Positions 25,127 to 34,231 of a stretch of DNA of 64,000 bases are shown here, piece by piece. The stretch spans positions 1-64,000 of the forward strand of contig NZ_QMIE01000005.1 in the NCBI RefSeq assembly GCF_007625075.1, written 5' to 3'. Source of the stretch: Oceanidesulfovibrio indonesiensis. GTDB taxonomy: Bacteria; Desulfobacterota; Desulfovibrionia; Desulfovibrionales; Desulfovibrionaceae. Every line of letters begins with the position of its first letter. Position 1 is the first letter of the stretch. A program made the position numbers and the translations under genes. The notes below the pieces were generated by a model, which had not been told where the DNA came from, made no database searches, and saw only the letters and a list, made by a program, of their open reading frames with translations.

Positions 25127-27400
25127 ATGTCGAATACCATTCTCGAAAAGGAGCAGCTCATCCCGGATCAGACCAGCAAACTGGTGATCGACGCGCCGGA
25201 AATAGCGGCCAAGGCCGAGCCCGGCAACTTCGTGATCCTGCGCGTCGATCCCCGGGGCGAGCGCATCCCTCTGACAATAGCCGACACGGACAAGAAAAAG
25301 GGCACTATCACCATCGTCTACCTGGTGTTGGGCAAGACTACAGCAATGCTGGAGGAGCTCAAAGAGGGCGACACGATCCTCGATCTCTGCGGCCCGCTGG
25401 GCAAAGCCACGCACATAGAGAAAGAAGGCACTGTCATCTGTGTGGGCGGCGGCACCGGCATCGCTGCCATGCACCACATCGCCAAAGGTCACCACGAGGC
25501 AGGAAACAGGGTCGTGGCAATCATCGGCGCACGCACCAGGGATCTTCTGCTTTTCGAGGACGAACTCATGAAATTTGCCGACGAGGTCCTCGTCTCCACG
25601 GACGACGGCAGCTACGGCCACAAGGGGCTCGTTACGGAGCTGCTGGAGCAGCGTCTCCAGGAAGACGAAAGCGTGTTCGAGGTCGTGGCCGTGGGACCTG
25701 TGCCCATGATGGCGGCCGTGGCCCGCACCACCGAGAAGTACGACGTGAAGACCACCGTGTCCCTGAACTCCATCATGGTCGACGGCATCGGCATGTGCGG
25801 CGCCTGCCGCGTGACCGTGGGCGGCGAAACCAGATTCGCCTGCGTGGACGGCCCGGAGTTCGATGGTCACCAGGTCGATTTTGTGGAATTGAGCAACCGG
25901 CTCCGGTATTTCAAGGAGCTGGAGTGCGTGTCCTACGACGAGTTCAAGGAATGCAGATGCGCGGAAAAAGAAGGAAAAAAAAAGAAGGCGAAGAAACTCT
26001 CCATTCCGCGCGTACCCATGCCGCATCAGCCGGCCAGTCAGCGTATCACCAACTTCGACGAAGTCGCCCTGGGCTACAGCATGGACATGGCCGTAAAAGA
26101 GGCCCAGCGCTGTATGCAGTGCAAGAAGCCCAAATGCGTGCAGGGCTGTCCGGTGGAGGTGAACATTCCGGACTTCATATCCGCGCTCGTGGAGCGTGAT
26201 GTGGAAAAGGCTTACAAGGTCATCAAAGCCACCAACAGCCTGCCGGCGGTCTGCGGCCGCGTCTGCCCGCAGGAGAGCCAGTGCGAAGGGGCATGCATCC
26301 TGGGGATCAAGGACGAGCCCGTGGCCATCGGCCGTCTGGAACGCTTCGTGGCCGACGAGTTCTTTCACCGCGACGCCTGCGACCTCATCTCGGACAAGCC
26401 GGAGTGCCCGCTCATCGACGAGGAAAAAAAGGTGGCCTGCATCGGCTCCGGCCCGTCATCCCTCACTGTGGCCGGCTACATGGCCTCCCGAGGCTGCAAG
26501 GTTACGGTCTTCGAAGCCCTGCACGAGCTGGGCGGCGTGCTGGTCTACGGTATTCCCGAGTTCCGTCTGCCCAAAAGCAAGATCGTGGGCAAGGAAGTGA
26601 ACGCCCTCAGCGATCTGCAGGTGGACTTCAAGCTGAACGCCGTGGCCGGCAAAACCTTCAGTATTCAGGAGCTGTTCGACCAGGGGTACAAATCCGTGTT
26701 CATCGGAGTGGGTGCAGGACTGCCCAAGTTCCTGAACATTCCTGGCGAGAACCTGAGCGGCGTGTTCTCGGCCAACGAATATCTCACTCGGGTCAACCTG
26801 GGCAGGGCCTACAGCTTCCCGGACTATGACACCCCCATCGTGCGCGGCAAGAAGGTGACCGTGTACGGCGGCGGCAACGTGGCCATGGACGCAGCGCGCA
26901 CCGCAGTCCGCCTGGGTGCGGAGAGCGTGCACATCGTCTACCGGCGCACGCAGGACGCCATGCCCGCGCGGCTGGAGGAAGTGGAGCATGCCGTGGAAGA
27001 GGGCGTGATCATGGAGTGTCTGGCCGCTCCCCTGGAGTTCCTGCCCGGCGAGGACGGCAACCTGGGCGCGGTTCGCTTGCAGCGCATGGAACTAGGCAAG
27101 CCCGATGAATCCGGCCGGCGCAGCCCTAAACCCATTGAGGGCGACATCTACGAACTGCCCACAGATATCGCGGTCATCGCCGTGGGAACGCGCTCCAACC
27201 CGGTGCTGCTGGAGAACGAGCCCGCCCTGGAATTGAATAAATGGGGGTATATCGAGGTTGACGAAGAGACAGGCGAGACTAGTATTCCTAATGTATACGC
27301 CGGCGGCGATATCGTCACCGGCGCAGCCACGGTGATCCTGGCAATGGGCGCCGGACGCACCGCGGCCAAGGAAATGGCCCGACGTCTGGGCTGCGAGTAG
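25127..27400 (+). CDS. NfnAB-like fusion: PyrK/FNR-type domain plus GltD-type oxidoreductase
   Basis: A 757-residue fusion. The N-terminal 280 residues resemble the PyrK/NfnA FAD and NAD-binding module with a [2Fe-2S] site (CGACRV near 224, distal Cys in RFACVDG). The C-terminal 470 residues resemble NfnB/GltD, with Fe-S cysteines (CMQCKKPKCVQGCPVEVNIP near 330; VCGRVCP; CEGAC), an FAD motif (IGSGPSSLTVAGYMA, near 440) and an NADPH motif (GGGNVAMDAAR, near 583). Separate NfnA and NfnB catalyse electron-bifurcating NADH-dependent ferredoxin:NADP+ oxidoreduction. Such fusions are also annotated as sulfide dehydrogenase or glutamate synthase. It heads cluster 1, taking the place alcohol dehydrogenase has in cluster 2. 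The start has GGGAGA upstream. Confidence 0.88.
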   Translation: MSNTILEKEQLIPDQTSKLVIDAPEIAAKAEPGNFVILRVDPRGERIPLTIADTDKKKGTITIVYLVLGKTTAMLEELKEGDTILDLCGPLGKATHIEKEGTVICVGGGTGIAAMHHIAKGHHEAGNRVVAIIGARTRDLLLFEDELMKFADEVLVSTDDGSYGHKGLVTELLEQRLQEDESVFEVVAVGPVPMMAAVARTTEKYDVKTTVSLNSIMVDGIGMCGACRVTVGGETRFACVDGPEFDGHQVDFVELSNRLRYFKELECVSYDEFKECRCAEKEGKKKKAKKLSIPRVPMPHQPASQRITNFDEVALGYSMDMAVKEAQRCMQCKKPKCVQGCPVEVNIPDFISALVERDVEKAYKVIKATNSLPAVCGRVCPQESQCEGACILGIKDEPVAIGRLERFVADEFFHRDACDLISDKPECPLIDEEKKVACIGSGPSSLTVAGYMASRGCKVTVFEALHELGGVLVYGIPEFRLPKSKIVGKEVNALSDLQVDFKLNAVAGKTFSIQELFDQGYKSVFIGVGAGLPKFLNIPGENLSGVFSANEYLTRVNLGRAYSFPDYDTPIVRGKKVTVYGGGNVAMDAARTAVRLGAESVHIVYRRTQDAMPARLEEVEHAVEEGVIMECLAAPLEFLPGEDGNLGAVRLQRMELGKPDESGRRSPKPIEGDIYELPTDIAVIAVGTRSNPVLLENEPALELNKWGYIEVDEETGETSIPNVYAGGDIVTGAATVILAMGAGRTAAKEMARRLGCE

Positions 27401-27491
27401 GCACCATTCCAGGCAACCTCCCGCAGCAATCCGTACGACAACCAACGCCGGCGCGGAGATCCGCCCCCTTGAGTCGGCTCATGAGTGTGCA

Positions 27492-28052
27492 ATGACTACC
27501 ACGACGTCTTTAGACCTCAGTACCATAGACCACGGCTTCATCGAGGACGTGCAGAAAGCTTCCGGACAGAGGCCGGGACGATGCATCCAGTGCGGCAAGT
27601 GCACGGCCGGGTGCCCGGCGCAGTTCGTTTACGATATTCCGGTCAACGCCATCATGCATGCCGTGCAGCAGGGACTGAAGGAGAAAGTGCTCACGAGCCG
27701 CTCCATCTGGCTGTGCGCCATGTGCCAGACCTGCTCGGCGCGATGCCCCATGGAGATCGACGTGGCCGCGGTCATGGAGACACTGCGCTCCATGGCCTGG
27801 GCCGAAGGCTACGCCAACAGGGAGAAGACCAAGCCGTTCTTCGAGGCGTTCCTCAGCTCTGTCCAGAAAAGTGGACGCGTGCACGAGATGGGCATGATGG
27901 TCTCCTACATGCTCAAGACAGGCCGCTTCACCACGGATATCGACATCGCGCCCAAGGCGGCCGGCAAGCTCTCTCTGCTGCCGCACACGATCAGGAACAA
28001 GGCCGCGGTGGATTCGATCATCTCGCGCTACAAAAGGAAGAGGGGGCTCTGA
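27492..28052 (+). CDS. hdrC: HdrC-like iron-sulfur protein, cluster 1
   Basis: A 186-residue soluble electron carrier with two [4Fe-4S] motifs, CIQCGKCTAGCP (near 31) and CAMCQTCSARCP (near 76). It passes electrons between HdrA and HdrB in heterodisulfide reductase-like complexes. It lies 91 bp after the NfnAB-like gene. The stop overlaps the hdrB start (TGATG). Its paralogue at 45579-46136 has the same layout. Confidence 0.93.
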   Translation: MTTTTSLDLSTIDHGFIEDVQKASGQRPGRCIQCGKCTAGCPAQFVYDIPVNAIMHAVQQGLKEKVLTSRSIWLCAMCQTCSARCPMEIDVAAVMETLRSMAWAEGYANREKTKPFFEAFLSSVQKSGRVHEMGMMVSYMLKTGRFTTDIDIAPKAAGKLSLLPHTIRNKAAVDSIISRYKRKRGL

Positions 28053-28960
28053 TGCAGACCCCGGCGTATGCATATTACCCGGGTTGTTCCCAGACGGGCA
28101 CGGCCAGGGAATACGATCTGTCGGTGCGCAGCGTGTTCAAGGCGCTGGGCATGGAGCTTGCCGAGGTGGACGACTGGAGCTGCTGCGGCTCCACGCCGGC
28201 CCATTCTCTGGATACCGGTCTGATGGCGGCGCTGGCCGCCCGCAACCTGAAGCAGGTCCAGAAAATGGGACTGGAGCAGGCGCTCACCCCATGCCCCAGC
28301 TGTCTGGGTGCGCTCAGAACCGCCTCCAGGCATTTGGTCCATCCGGAAAAGCGCGCCGCCATGAACGAACTGCTGGACGAATCCCTCGAAGAGGATGTGC
28401 CGAGTCGCTCCATACTCCAGGCGCTGCTGGAGGACTACGGTCTGGACAAGCTCCGTGAGCAGGTCGTCGTGCCGCTGAAAGGGCTGAAGGCCGTGCCGTA
28501 CTACGGCTGCCTCATGACCAGGCCCGCCGACCTCATGCGCTTTGACAATCCGGAGAATCCCACTTCCATGGATGAAACGCTCAAAATTCTGGGCGCGACG
28601 GTCCCGGAATTTCCCTTCAAGGTCGAGTGCTGCGGCGCCAGTCTCGGCGTGCCCAGGCAGGAAATGGTCCTGCGTCTGTCCCACAACATTCTGTCCATGG
28701 CCGCGCAGGTGGGCGGCAACGCCGTGGTGGTGGCCTGCCCGCTGTGCCACCAGAACCTCGACCTGCGGCAGTCGCAGATCAACAGGGCCAACAAGAGCAA
28801 TCACAATATGCCGGTGCTGTACATAACCCAGGCCATAGGCCTGGCGCTTGGGCTCATGCCCGAAGAACTGGGTCTCAACAAGCACGCCGTGAGCGTGCGC
28901 GGTCTCCTGGATACGATATCCGGAGACGCCGCTGTGGAAGAAAAGGGGGCGGCGTCATGA
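28052..28960 (+). CDS. hdrB: HdrB-like subunit with two CCG domains, cluster 1
   Basis: A 302-residue catalytic subunit of the heterodisulfide reductase-like complex. It has two complete cysteine-rich (CCG) domains: YYPGC, WSCCGSTPAH and CPSC in the first, and YYGC, ECCGAS and CPLC in the second. Both noncubane cluster sites therefore look intact. In sulfate reducers, which lack methanogenic thiols, the proposed disulfide partner is DsrC (family knowledge). The start at 28052 overlaps the hdrC stop and the end overlaps the hdrA start (ATGA). Confidence 0.94.
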   Translation: MQTPAYAYYPGCSQTGTAREYDLSVRSVFKALGMELAEVDDWSCCGSTPAHSLDTGLMAALAARNLKQVQKMGLEQALTPCPSCLGALRTASRHLVHPEKRAAMNELLDESLEEDVPSRSILQALLEDYGLDKLREQVVVPLKGLKAVPYYGCLMTRPADLMRFDNPENPTSMDETLKILGATVPEFPFKVECCGASLGVPRQEMVLRLSHNILSMAAQVGGNAVVVACPLCHQNLDLRQSQINRANKSNHNMPVLYITQAIGLALGLMPEELGLNKHAVSVRGLLDTISGDAAVEEKGAAS

Positions 28961-30924
28961 AAATAGGCGTGTTCGTCTGCCTATGCGGCAGCAACATTGC
29001 GGCCACCGTGGATACGGAGCGCGTGGCAGAGATCGCCCGGAGCTATCCGGACGTGGTCTTCTCCAAGGCCGAGATGTACGCCTGCTCCGAGCCTGGTCAG
29101 GAAGCCATTCGCGAAGCCATCGTCGAGAAAGGTCTCGAAGGCGTGGTCGTGGCCTCGTGTTCCCCGCGCATGCATGAGACCACATTCCGCCGCGCCGTGG
29201 AACGCGCCGGCGTGAACCGCTACATGTTCGAGATGGCCAACATTCGCGAGCACGTCTCCTGGGTGAGCCTGGACAGGGAGGTGAACACCCGCAAGGCGGC
29301 TGAACTGGTGCGCGCCGCGGTGGAGAAGCTGCGCCTGAACAGGCATCTCACGCCGTCGAAGTTCGAGATCAACAAGCGCGTGATGGTCATCGGCGGGGGC
29401 GTGGCAGGCATCCAGGCCGCGCTGGACATGGCCGACGGCGGACTGAAAGTCGTCATGGTGGAGCGCGAGCCCTCCGTGGGCGGCAAGATGGCCAAGCTGG
29501 ACAAGACCTTCCCCACCGTGGATTGCTCGGCCTGTATTCTGGGCCCCAAGATGGTGGACCTGGCGCAGCATCCCAACATAACGCTCCATGCGTTTTCCGA
29601 AATAGAAGACGTGGCCGGGTATGTGGGCAACTTCGCCGTCACCGTGCGCAGGAAGACGCCCTACGTGGACTGGGAAAGGTGCACGGGTTGCGGCCTGTGC
29701 ATGGAAAAGTGCCCGAGCAGGAAGAGTCCGGACGTGTTCAACGAAGGGCTCAAGCCCACCACGTCCATCAACATTCCGTTCCCTCAGGCCATTCCCAAGA
29801 AGGCGACGATCAACCCCGATACCTGCATCATGCTCACCAAGGGCAAATGCGGCTCCTGCGCCAAAATCTGCCCCACAGGCGCGGTGGACTTCGAAAAGCA
29901 GGACGAACTCGTCACCGAGGAAGTGGGCGCCATCATCGCGGCCACGGGATACGACGTCTTCGACCACGCCAAGTACGAGGAATACGGCGGCGGCCGCATT
30001 CCGGACGTCATCACCTCCATGCAGTATGAGCGCATGCTCAACGCCTCCGGTCCCACATCCGGCCACGTGAAGCGCCCCTCGGACGGCAAGGAGCCCAAGA
30101 AGGTCGTCTTCGTGCAGTGCGTGGGTTCGCGCGATCCGTCAAAAGGAAGGCCGTACTGCTCCGGCTTCTGCTGCATGTATACGGCCAAGCAGGCCATTCT
30201 CACCAAGGACCATATCCCGGACGCCGAGGTCTATACCTTTTACATCGACGTACGCGCTCCTTCCAAGATGTACGAGGAGTTCTACAACCGCGCCCGCGAC
30301 GAGTACGGAGTGCGCTACCTGCGCGGTCGGCCCTCCAGGATATACCAGGACGGCGACAAGGTCGTGGTCCGTAGTGTGGACACTCTGCTGCAGGCGCAGG
30401 TGGAGGTGGAGGCCGATCTCGTGGTCCTCGCCGTGGGCGGTGAGCACTCCAGGGGAGCGAGCGAGTTGGCCGAAAAGCTGCGCATCTCCGCCGACCAGAA
30501 CGGCTTCTTCATGGAAAGCCATCCCAAGCTGCGGCCCGTGGAGACCAACACGGCCGGTGTGTTTCTGGCCGGCGCCTGTCAGGGGCTCAAGGACATTCCC
30601 ACCGCCGTTGCCCAGGGCACTGCCGCCGCGGCCAAAGCGCTGGTGCTTCTGTCCAGGGATATGCTGGAGGCTGATCCCCAGGTGGCCCGGGTCAACCAGT
30701 CCCGGTGCATCGGTTGCGCCAAGTGCGTGGGCGTGTGTCCGTTCCAGGCCATACGCATGGGCAAGGATCGTTGGGGCAACCCAAAGGCTGAGGTCGTGGA
30801 AACCATGTGCCAGGGCTGCGGCGTATGCAACGTGGCTTGCATGGACAAGGCCATTCAGCTGGATCACTTTACCGACGACCAGATCCTCGCGGAGGTCAAC
30901 GCATTATGTCGGGAATGGACGTGA
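28957..30924 (+). CDS. hdrA: HdrA-like flavin-bifurcating subunit, cluster 1
   Basis: A 655-residue flavoprotein core. An N-terminal domain with cysteines (VCLCGSN, CSEPGQ, ASCSPRMH) precedes the FAD-binding Rossmann motif (VIGGGVAGIQAALDMA near 145) and inserted ferredoxin clusters (CTGCGLCMEKCP near 243; KCGSCAKICP near 298). Two C-terminal [4Fe-4S] sites follow: CIGCAKCVGVCP (near 583) and CQGCGVCNVACM (near 618, with Met where Pro is usual). HdrA is the proposed site of flavin-based electron bifurcation. The coupling with hdrB and flxD by overlapping ends argues for one complex. Confidence 0.95.
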   Translation: MKIGVFVCLCGSNIAATVDTERVAEIARSYPDVVFSKAEMYACSEPGQEAIREAIVEKGLEGVVVASCSPRMHETTFRRAVERAGVNRYMFEMANIREHVSWVSLDREVNTRKAAELVRAAVEKLRLNRHLTPSKFEINKRVMVIGGGVAGIQAALDMADGGLKVVMVEREPSVGGKMAKLDKTFPTVDCSACILGPKMVDLAQHPNITLHAFSEIEDVAGYVGNFAVTVRRKTPYVDWERCTGCGLCMEKCPSRKSPDVFNEGLKPTTSINIPFPQAIPKKATINPDTCIMLTKGKCGSCAKICPTGAVDFEKQDELVTEEVGAIIAATGYDVFDHAKYEEYGGGRIPDVITSMQYERMLNASGPTSGHVKRPSDGKEPKKVVFVQCVGSRDPSKGRPYCSGFCCMYTAKQAILTKDHIPDAEVYTFYIDVRAPSKMYEEFYNRARDEYGVRYLRGRPSRIYQDGDKVVVRSVDTLLQAQVEVEADLVVLAVGGEHSRGASELAEKLRISADQNGFFMESHPKLRPVETNTAGVFLAGACQGLKDIPTAVAQGTAAAAKALVLLSRDMLEADPQVARVNQSRCIGCAKCVGVCPFQAIRMGKDRWGNPKAEVVETMCQGCGVCNVACMDKAIQLDHFTDDQILAEVNALCREWT

Positions 30925-31379
30925 AAGAACTGCGGATCATAGGATTCCTGTGCAACTGGTGCTCCTACGGCGGGGCCGACAGTGCTGGCGTGGCCCGCTA
31001 CAAGCAACCTACGGACATGCGCATCATCCGTCTGCCCTGTACGGGCCGCATGGATCCGTTGTTCGTGCTCAAGGCCTTGCTCGGCGGGGCGGACGGCGTA
31101 CTCGTTTCTGGCTGCCATCCGTTTGATTGCCACTACACCTCGGGTAATTTTTACGCCCGCCGCCGGCTCCAGGTGCTCAAGAGCTACCTGCCGGTGCTGG
31201 GCATCCACGAAGACCGCTTCGAGTACACCTGGGTCTCGGCCTCGGAAGCCGCCAAGTGGCAGTCCGTGGTCACGGCCTTTACCGATAGAATCCACGAACT
31301 GGGCCCCGCGCCCCGGCTGCTCGAACTTGAGGATATGCCCCTGCGCTTCAAGGAGGGTATGGATATATGGCCGAGCTGA
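30906..31379 (+). CDS. flxD: FlxD (MvhD-like) [2Fe-2S] protein, cluster 1
   Basis: A 157-residue protein of the MvhD family. Cysteines in LCNWCSYGGAD, LPCTGRMDP and GCHPFDC are the expected cluster ligands. MvhD-type proteins link the input module (here FlxABC) to HdrA. The start at 30906 was preferred over 30915 because GGAGG lies 10 bp upstream. It overlaps hdrA by 19 bp and flxC by 13 bp. Confidence 0.92.
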   Translation: MSGMDVKELRIIGFLCNWCSYGGADSAGVARYKQPTDMRIIRLPCTGRMDPLFVLKALLGGADGVLVSGCHPFDCHYTSGNFYARRRLQVLKSYLPVLGIHEDRFEYTWVSASEAAKWQSVVTAFTDRIHELGPAPRLLELEDMPLRFKEGMDIWPS

Positions 31380-32326
31380 ACGAACTCAGGGAAGCAGTCG
31401 CCAAGGTGCTTCCGGACGTCAAGCATGTCATCGGCTGGCAACGCGGCTATCATGCCGTGCGTTCATCGCCGCTGTTCATACGAAACCAAGAGGACCTGGA
31501 TAAGCTCATCTGGGACCGCACGTGCTACCAGAACCTCGCCTCGTACCTCACCAGCACAAGGGGCGAGCGGGTCGGCATTATCGTCAAGGGCTGCGACAGT
31601 CGTTCGGTGAATCAGTTGCTCCAGGAGCAACTCATCAATCGCGAGGATGTTGTTGTCATTGGCGTGCCCTGCACAGGCGTCATCAGTCTGGACAAGATAC
31701 GCGCGAAGTTTCCCATCAACAGGGTGAAGGACATGCAGGTGGAAGGCGACGAGCTGACCATCGCCACGCGCGACGGCGAGGAGCACAAATTGAACCGTTG
31801 GGACGTGGCGCCGGACAAATGCCTTGCCTGCAAGTATCCGAATCCCCTCATCTTCGATACGCATGTTGGTGAACCAATCGAGACGTGGGAACCCAAGCAG
31901 GGCCTTTACGCGCGGGACGAGGAATTCGACCAGAAGAGCCTCGATGAACGTTTCGAGTTCTGGCGGCGGGAGATGAGCCGCTGCATTCGCTGCTACGCCT
32001 GCCGCAACGCCTGCCCAATGTGCGTGTGCCGCGACCACTGCATCGCTGAATCCCGGCAGCCGCACTACCAGTCGCAGGAAGCGGACGTACGCGAGAAGTT
32101 CTTCTTCCAGCTCATCCACGCCATGCATCTGGCCGGCCGCTGCACCGAGTGCGGCGAATGCGAGCGCGCCTGCCCCATGGACATTCCGGTCCTCCTGTTC
32201 AAGACCAGGATGGGCAAGGTCGTGAAGGACCTCTTCGATTACGAAGCCGGCGTCGACCAGACCGCAGTCCCACCCCTGCTCACCTTCCAGGCGGAAGAAA
32301 GCAACATCGAAGAAAAGGAGTGGTGA
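31367..32326 (+). CDS. flxC: FlxC-like iron-sulfur protein, cluster 1
   Basis: A 319-residue protein of the FlxABCD NADH-oxidising module. The N-terminal half has segments seen in F420-dehydrogenase beta-like proteins (IVKGCDSRSV, IGVPCTGVI, DKCLACKYP). The C-terminal half has an unusually dense Cys cluster (CIRCYACRNACPMCVC, near 206) and a second [4Fe-4S] motif (CTECGECERACP, near 259). It passes electrons from FlxA/FlxB towards FlxD. The stop overlaps the flxB start. The assignment as FlxC rather than FlxB rests on gene order and recalled family content. Confidence 0.88.
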   Translation: MAELNELREAVAKVLPDVKHVIGWQRGYHAVRSSPLFIRNQEDLDKLIWDRTCYQNLASYLTSTRGERVGIIVKGCDSRSVNQLLQEQLINREDVVVIGVPCTGVISLDKIRAKFPINRVKDMQVEGDELTIATRDGEEHKLNRWDVAPDKCLACKYPNPLIFDTHVGEPIETWEPKQGLYARDEEFDQKSLDERFEFWRREMSRCIRCYACRNACPMCVCRDHCIAESRQPHYQSQEADVREKFFFQLIHAMHLAGRCTECGECERACPMDIPVLLFKTRMGKVVKDLFDYEAGVDQTAVPPLLTFQAEESNIEEKEW

Positions 32327-33402
32327 TGTCTCAGGCCCGCTTCCTGCCATACGATGCGGTCACGGACTGGCTCAGAAAAATCGCAGAAACCATGCGGGTC
32401 ACGGCGCCTGTGCGCGAGGGCAACTCTGTGGTGTTCCGCGATTTCGATCCCGAAGAGCCGCTCGTGCTGGGCCACCAGTCCGCGGCAAGTCCCAAGTCCG
32501 TGGTCTTTCCACAACTGGAGTACCTTTTCCGCTACAAGACGGATCGCACTGCGGATGAAAACGGCGTGCGCCAGATAACGCTGGAGCCGATCTACCCGGA
32601 CGAAGACGTCTTCGTCTTCGGCGCCAACCCCTGCGGCGCCAGAGGGCTGACCACCCTGGACCCCGTGTTCATCAACGACGAGTACGTGGACCCGTATTAC
32701 AAGGCCCGGCGTGAGCGCAGCATCATTGCATCCATCGTGTGCACGCTGCCGGGAGATGCATGCTTCTGCCATTGGGTAGGGGGGAATCCGAACGATCCCG
32801 TGGGGTCGGACCTAGTGCTCACTCCCATCGAAGGTGGCTACCTGGTCCGGGCCCATTCGGAAAAAGGCGAGAAACTGGCGGCCGGTCTGGACAAGGCCGA
32901 CGCTCGGGAGGAGCAGGCGGCACAGCAGGTTGAGGACGCGGTGCTTGCGACTCTGGACCCGCCGCCAGATCTCACGGACTGTCCGGACGTGATGGAGAAT
33001 GTCTTCGACGACATGGAGCTGTGGGAGCAGGTCTCGGACAAGTGCATTTACTGTGGCGCATGCACATACTACTGCCCGACCTGCTACTGTTTCAACATCA
33101 CGGACGAGGCGTCCGGCATCGCCGGCGAGCGCATCCGGAGTTGGGATTCGTGCATGTTCCCGACCTATACGCGCGAAGCCAGCGGCCACAACCCCCGGCC
33201 CACCAAAGCCCACCGCTTTCGCAACAGGATTCTGCACAAGTTCTCGTACTATCCCAAGCTTTATAACCGCGTGTTCTCCTGCACAGGCTGCGGCCGCTGC
33301 ATCCGCATGTGCCCCACCACCGTGGATATCCGCGACGCGGTGCTGCGTGTGAAAGAAGCGGCCACCAAGGATGAGTCTGCCAAGGAAGTGTCTGATGGAT
33401 AA
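32326..33402 (+). CDS. flxB: FlxB-like iron-sulfur protein, cluster 1
   Basis: A 358-residue protein similar to anaerobic sulfite reductase subunit A and hydrogenase beta-like Fe-S proteins. It has a Cys pair in NPCGARG, CFCHWVG, then two [4Fe-4S] sites (CIYCGACTYYCPTC near 239 and CTGCGRCIRMCP near 319). Electron transfer inside the Flx module is the expected role. The start at 32326 has AAAAGGAG upstream and overlaps the flxC stop; in-frame sequence back to 32149 lies in the flxC gene. Confidence 0.88.
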   Translation: MSQARFLPYDAVTDWLRKIAETMRVTAPVREGNSVVFRDFDPEEPLVLGHQSAASPKSVVFPQLEYLFRYKTDRTADENGVRQITLEPIYPDEDVFVFGANPCGARGLTTLDPVFINDEYVDPYYKARRERSIIASIVCTLPGDACFCHWVGGNPNDPVGSDLVLTPIEGGYLVRAHSEKGEKLAAGLDKADAREEQAAQQVEDAVLATLDPPPDLTDCPDVMENVFDDMELWEQVSDKCIYCGACTYYCPTCYCFNITDEASGIAGERIRSWDSCMFPTYTREASGHNPRPTKAHRFRNRILHKFSYYPKLYNRVFSCTGCGRCIRMCPTTVDIRDAVLRVKEAATKDESAKEVSDG

Positions 33403-34231
33403 GAAGATCAACCCCTATCTGCCGGACCTCGCCACCATCCGGGAGGTCATCGAAGAAACGCCGAACATCAAGACCTTTCGCGTTACCCTGGACGATCCCG
33501 GTGTAATGCAGAACTTCACCTTCCAGCCCGGTCAGGTCGCGCAGCTCTCGGTTTTCGGCACGGGCGAGGCCACATTCGTCATCAACTCCCCGCCCACCCG
33601 CATGGACTACCTCCAGTTCAGCGTGATGAAGGCCGGCGAAGTGACCACCAGGCTGCACACCCTGAGCGCCGGGGACCGCGTCGGCGTCCGCGCTCCTTTG
33701 GGCAACGCCTTCCCCGTGGAAGCCATGCGCGGCAAGAACCTTTTGTTCATCGGCGGCGGCATCGGCATGGCGCCGTTGCGCACGCTGTTGCTCTACGCCC
33801 TGGACAACCGCGACGATTTCGACCGGATCAAGCTCTACTACGGCGCGCGTTCGCCCGTGGACTTCTGCTACAAACAGGACATCGAAGAGTGGAAATCGCG
33901 GCCGGACATGGATGTGGTCCAGGCCATCGACAACCCGGCCGAGGGCTGGGAAGGACGGGTGGGGCTGCTGCCGAACGTGCTGCTTGAAGACGCGCCCGAA
34001 GCCGCTGATACCGTAGCCATTCTGTGCGGTCCGCCCATCATGATCAAGTTCACTCTCCAGGCGCTGGAGAAGCTGAATTTCCCCCACGAGGACATCGTGA
34101 CCACGCTGGAAAAGCGCATGAAGTGCGGCATCGGCATCTGCGGTCGCTGCAACGTGGGCGTGAAGTACGTGTGCAGGGACGGCCCGGTGTTCACCATGGC
34201 CGAGCTTGATGAGTTGCCGAACGAACTGTGA
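33395..34231 (+). CDS. flxA: FlxA-like FAD/NAD(P)H oxidoreductase, cluster 1
   Basis: A 278-residue flavoprotein of the ferredoxin-NADP reductase superfamily, close to AsrB. The FAD-binding barrel includes RxxS-type NSPPTRMDYLQF. The NAD-binding motif is GGGIGMAPLRTLLL (near 120). A C-terminal [2Fe-2S] site is formed by CGIGICGRC with Cys in YVCRDG. It is the NADH entry point of the complex. The start at 33395 has AAGGA at 8 bp; an ATG at 33371 is also open. Last gene of cluster 1, followed by a strong hairpin. Confidence 0.92.
   Translation: MDKKINPYLPDLATIREVIEETPNIKTFRVTLDDPGVMQNFTFQPGQVAQLSVFGTGEATFVINSPPTRMDYLQFSVMKAGEVTTRLHTLSAGDRVGVRAPLGNAFPVEAMRGKNLLFIGGGIGMAPLRTLLLYALDNRDDFDRIKLYYGARSPVDFCYKQDIEEWKSRPDMDVVQAIDNPAEGWEGRVGLLPNVLLEDAPEAADTVAILCGPPIMIKFTLQALEKLNFPHEDIVTTLEKRMKCGIGICGRCNVGVKYVCRDGPVFTMAELDELPNEL

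Noticed and set aside
24753-25187. Open frame of 144 codons before cluster 1
   Set aside because: It runs through the sigma-54 promoter and the start of the NfnAB-like gene, has no family features and no convincing ribosome site.
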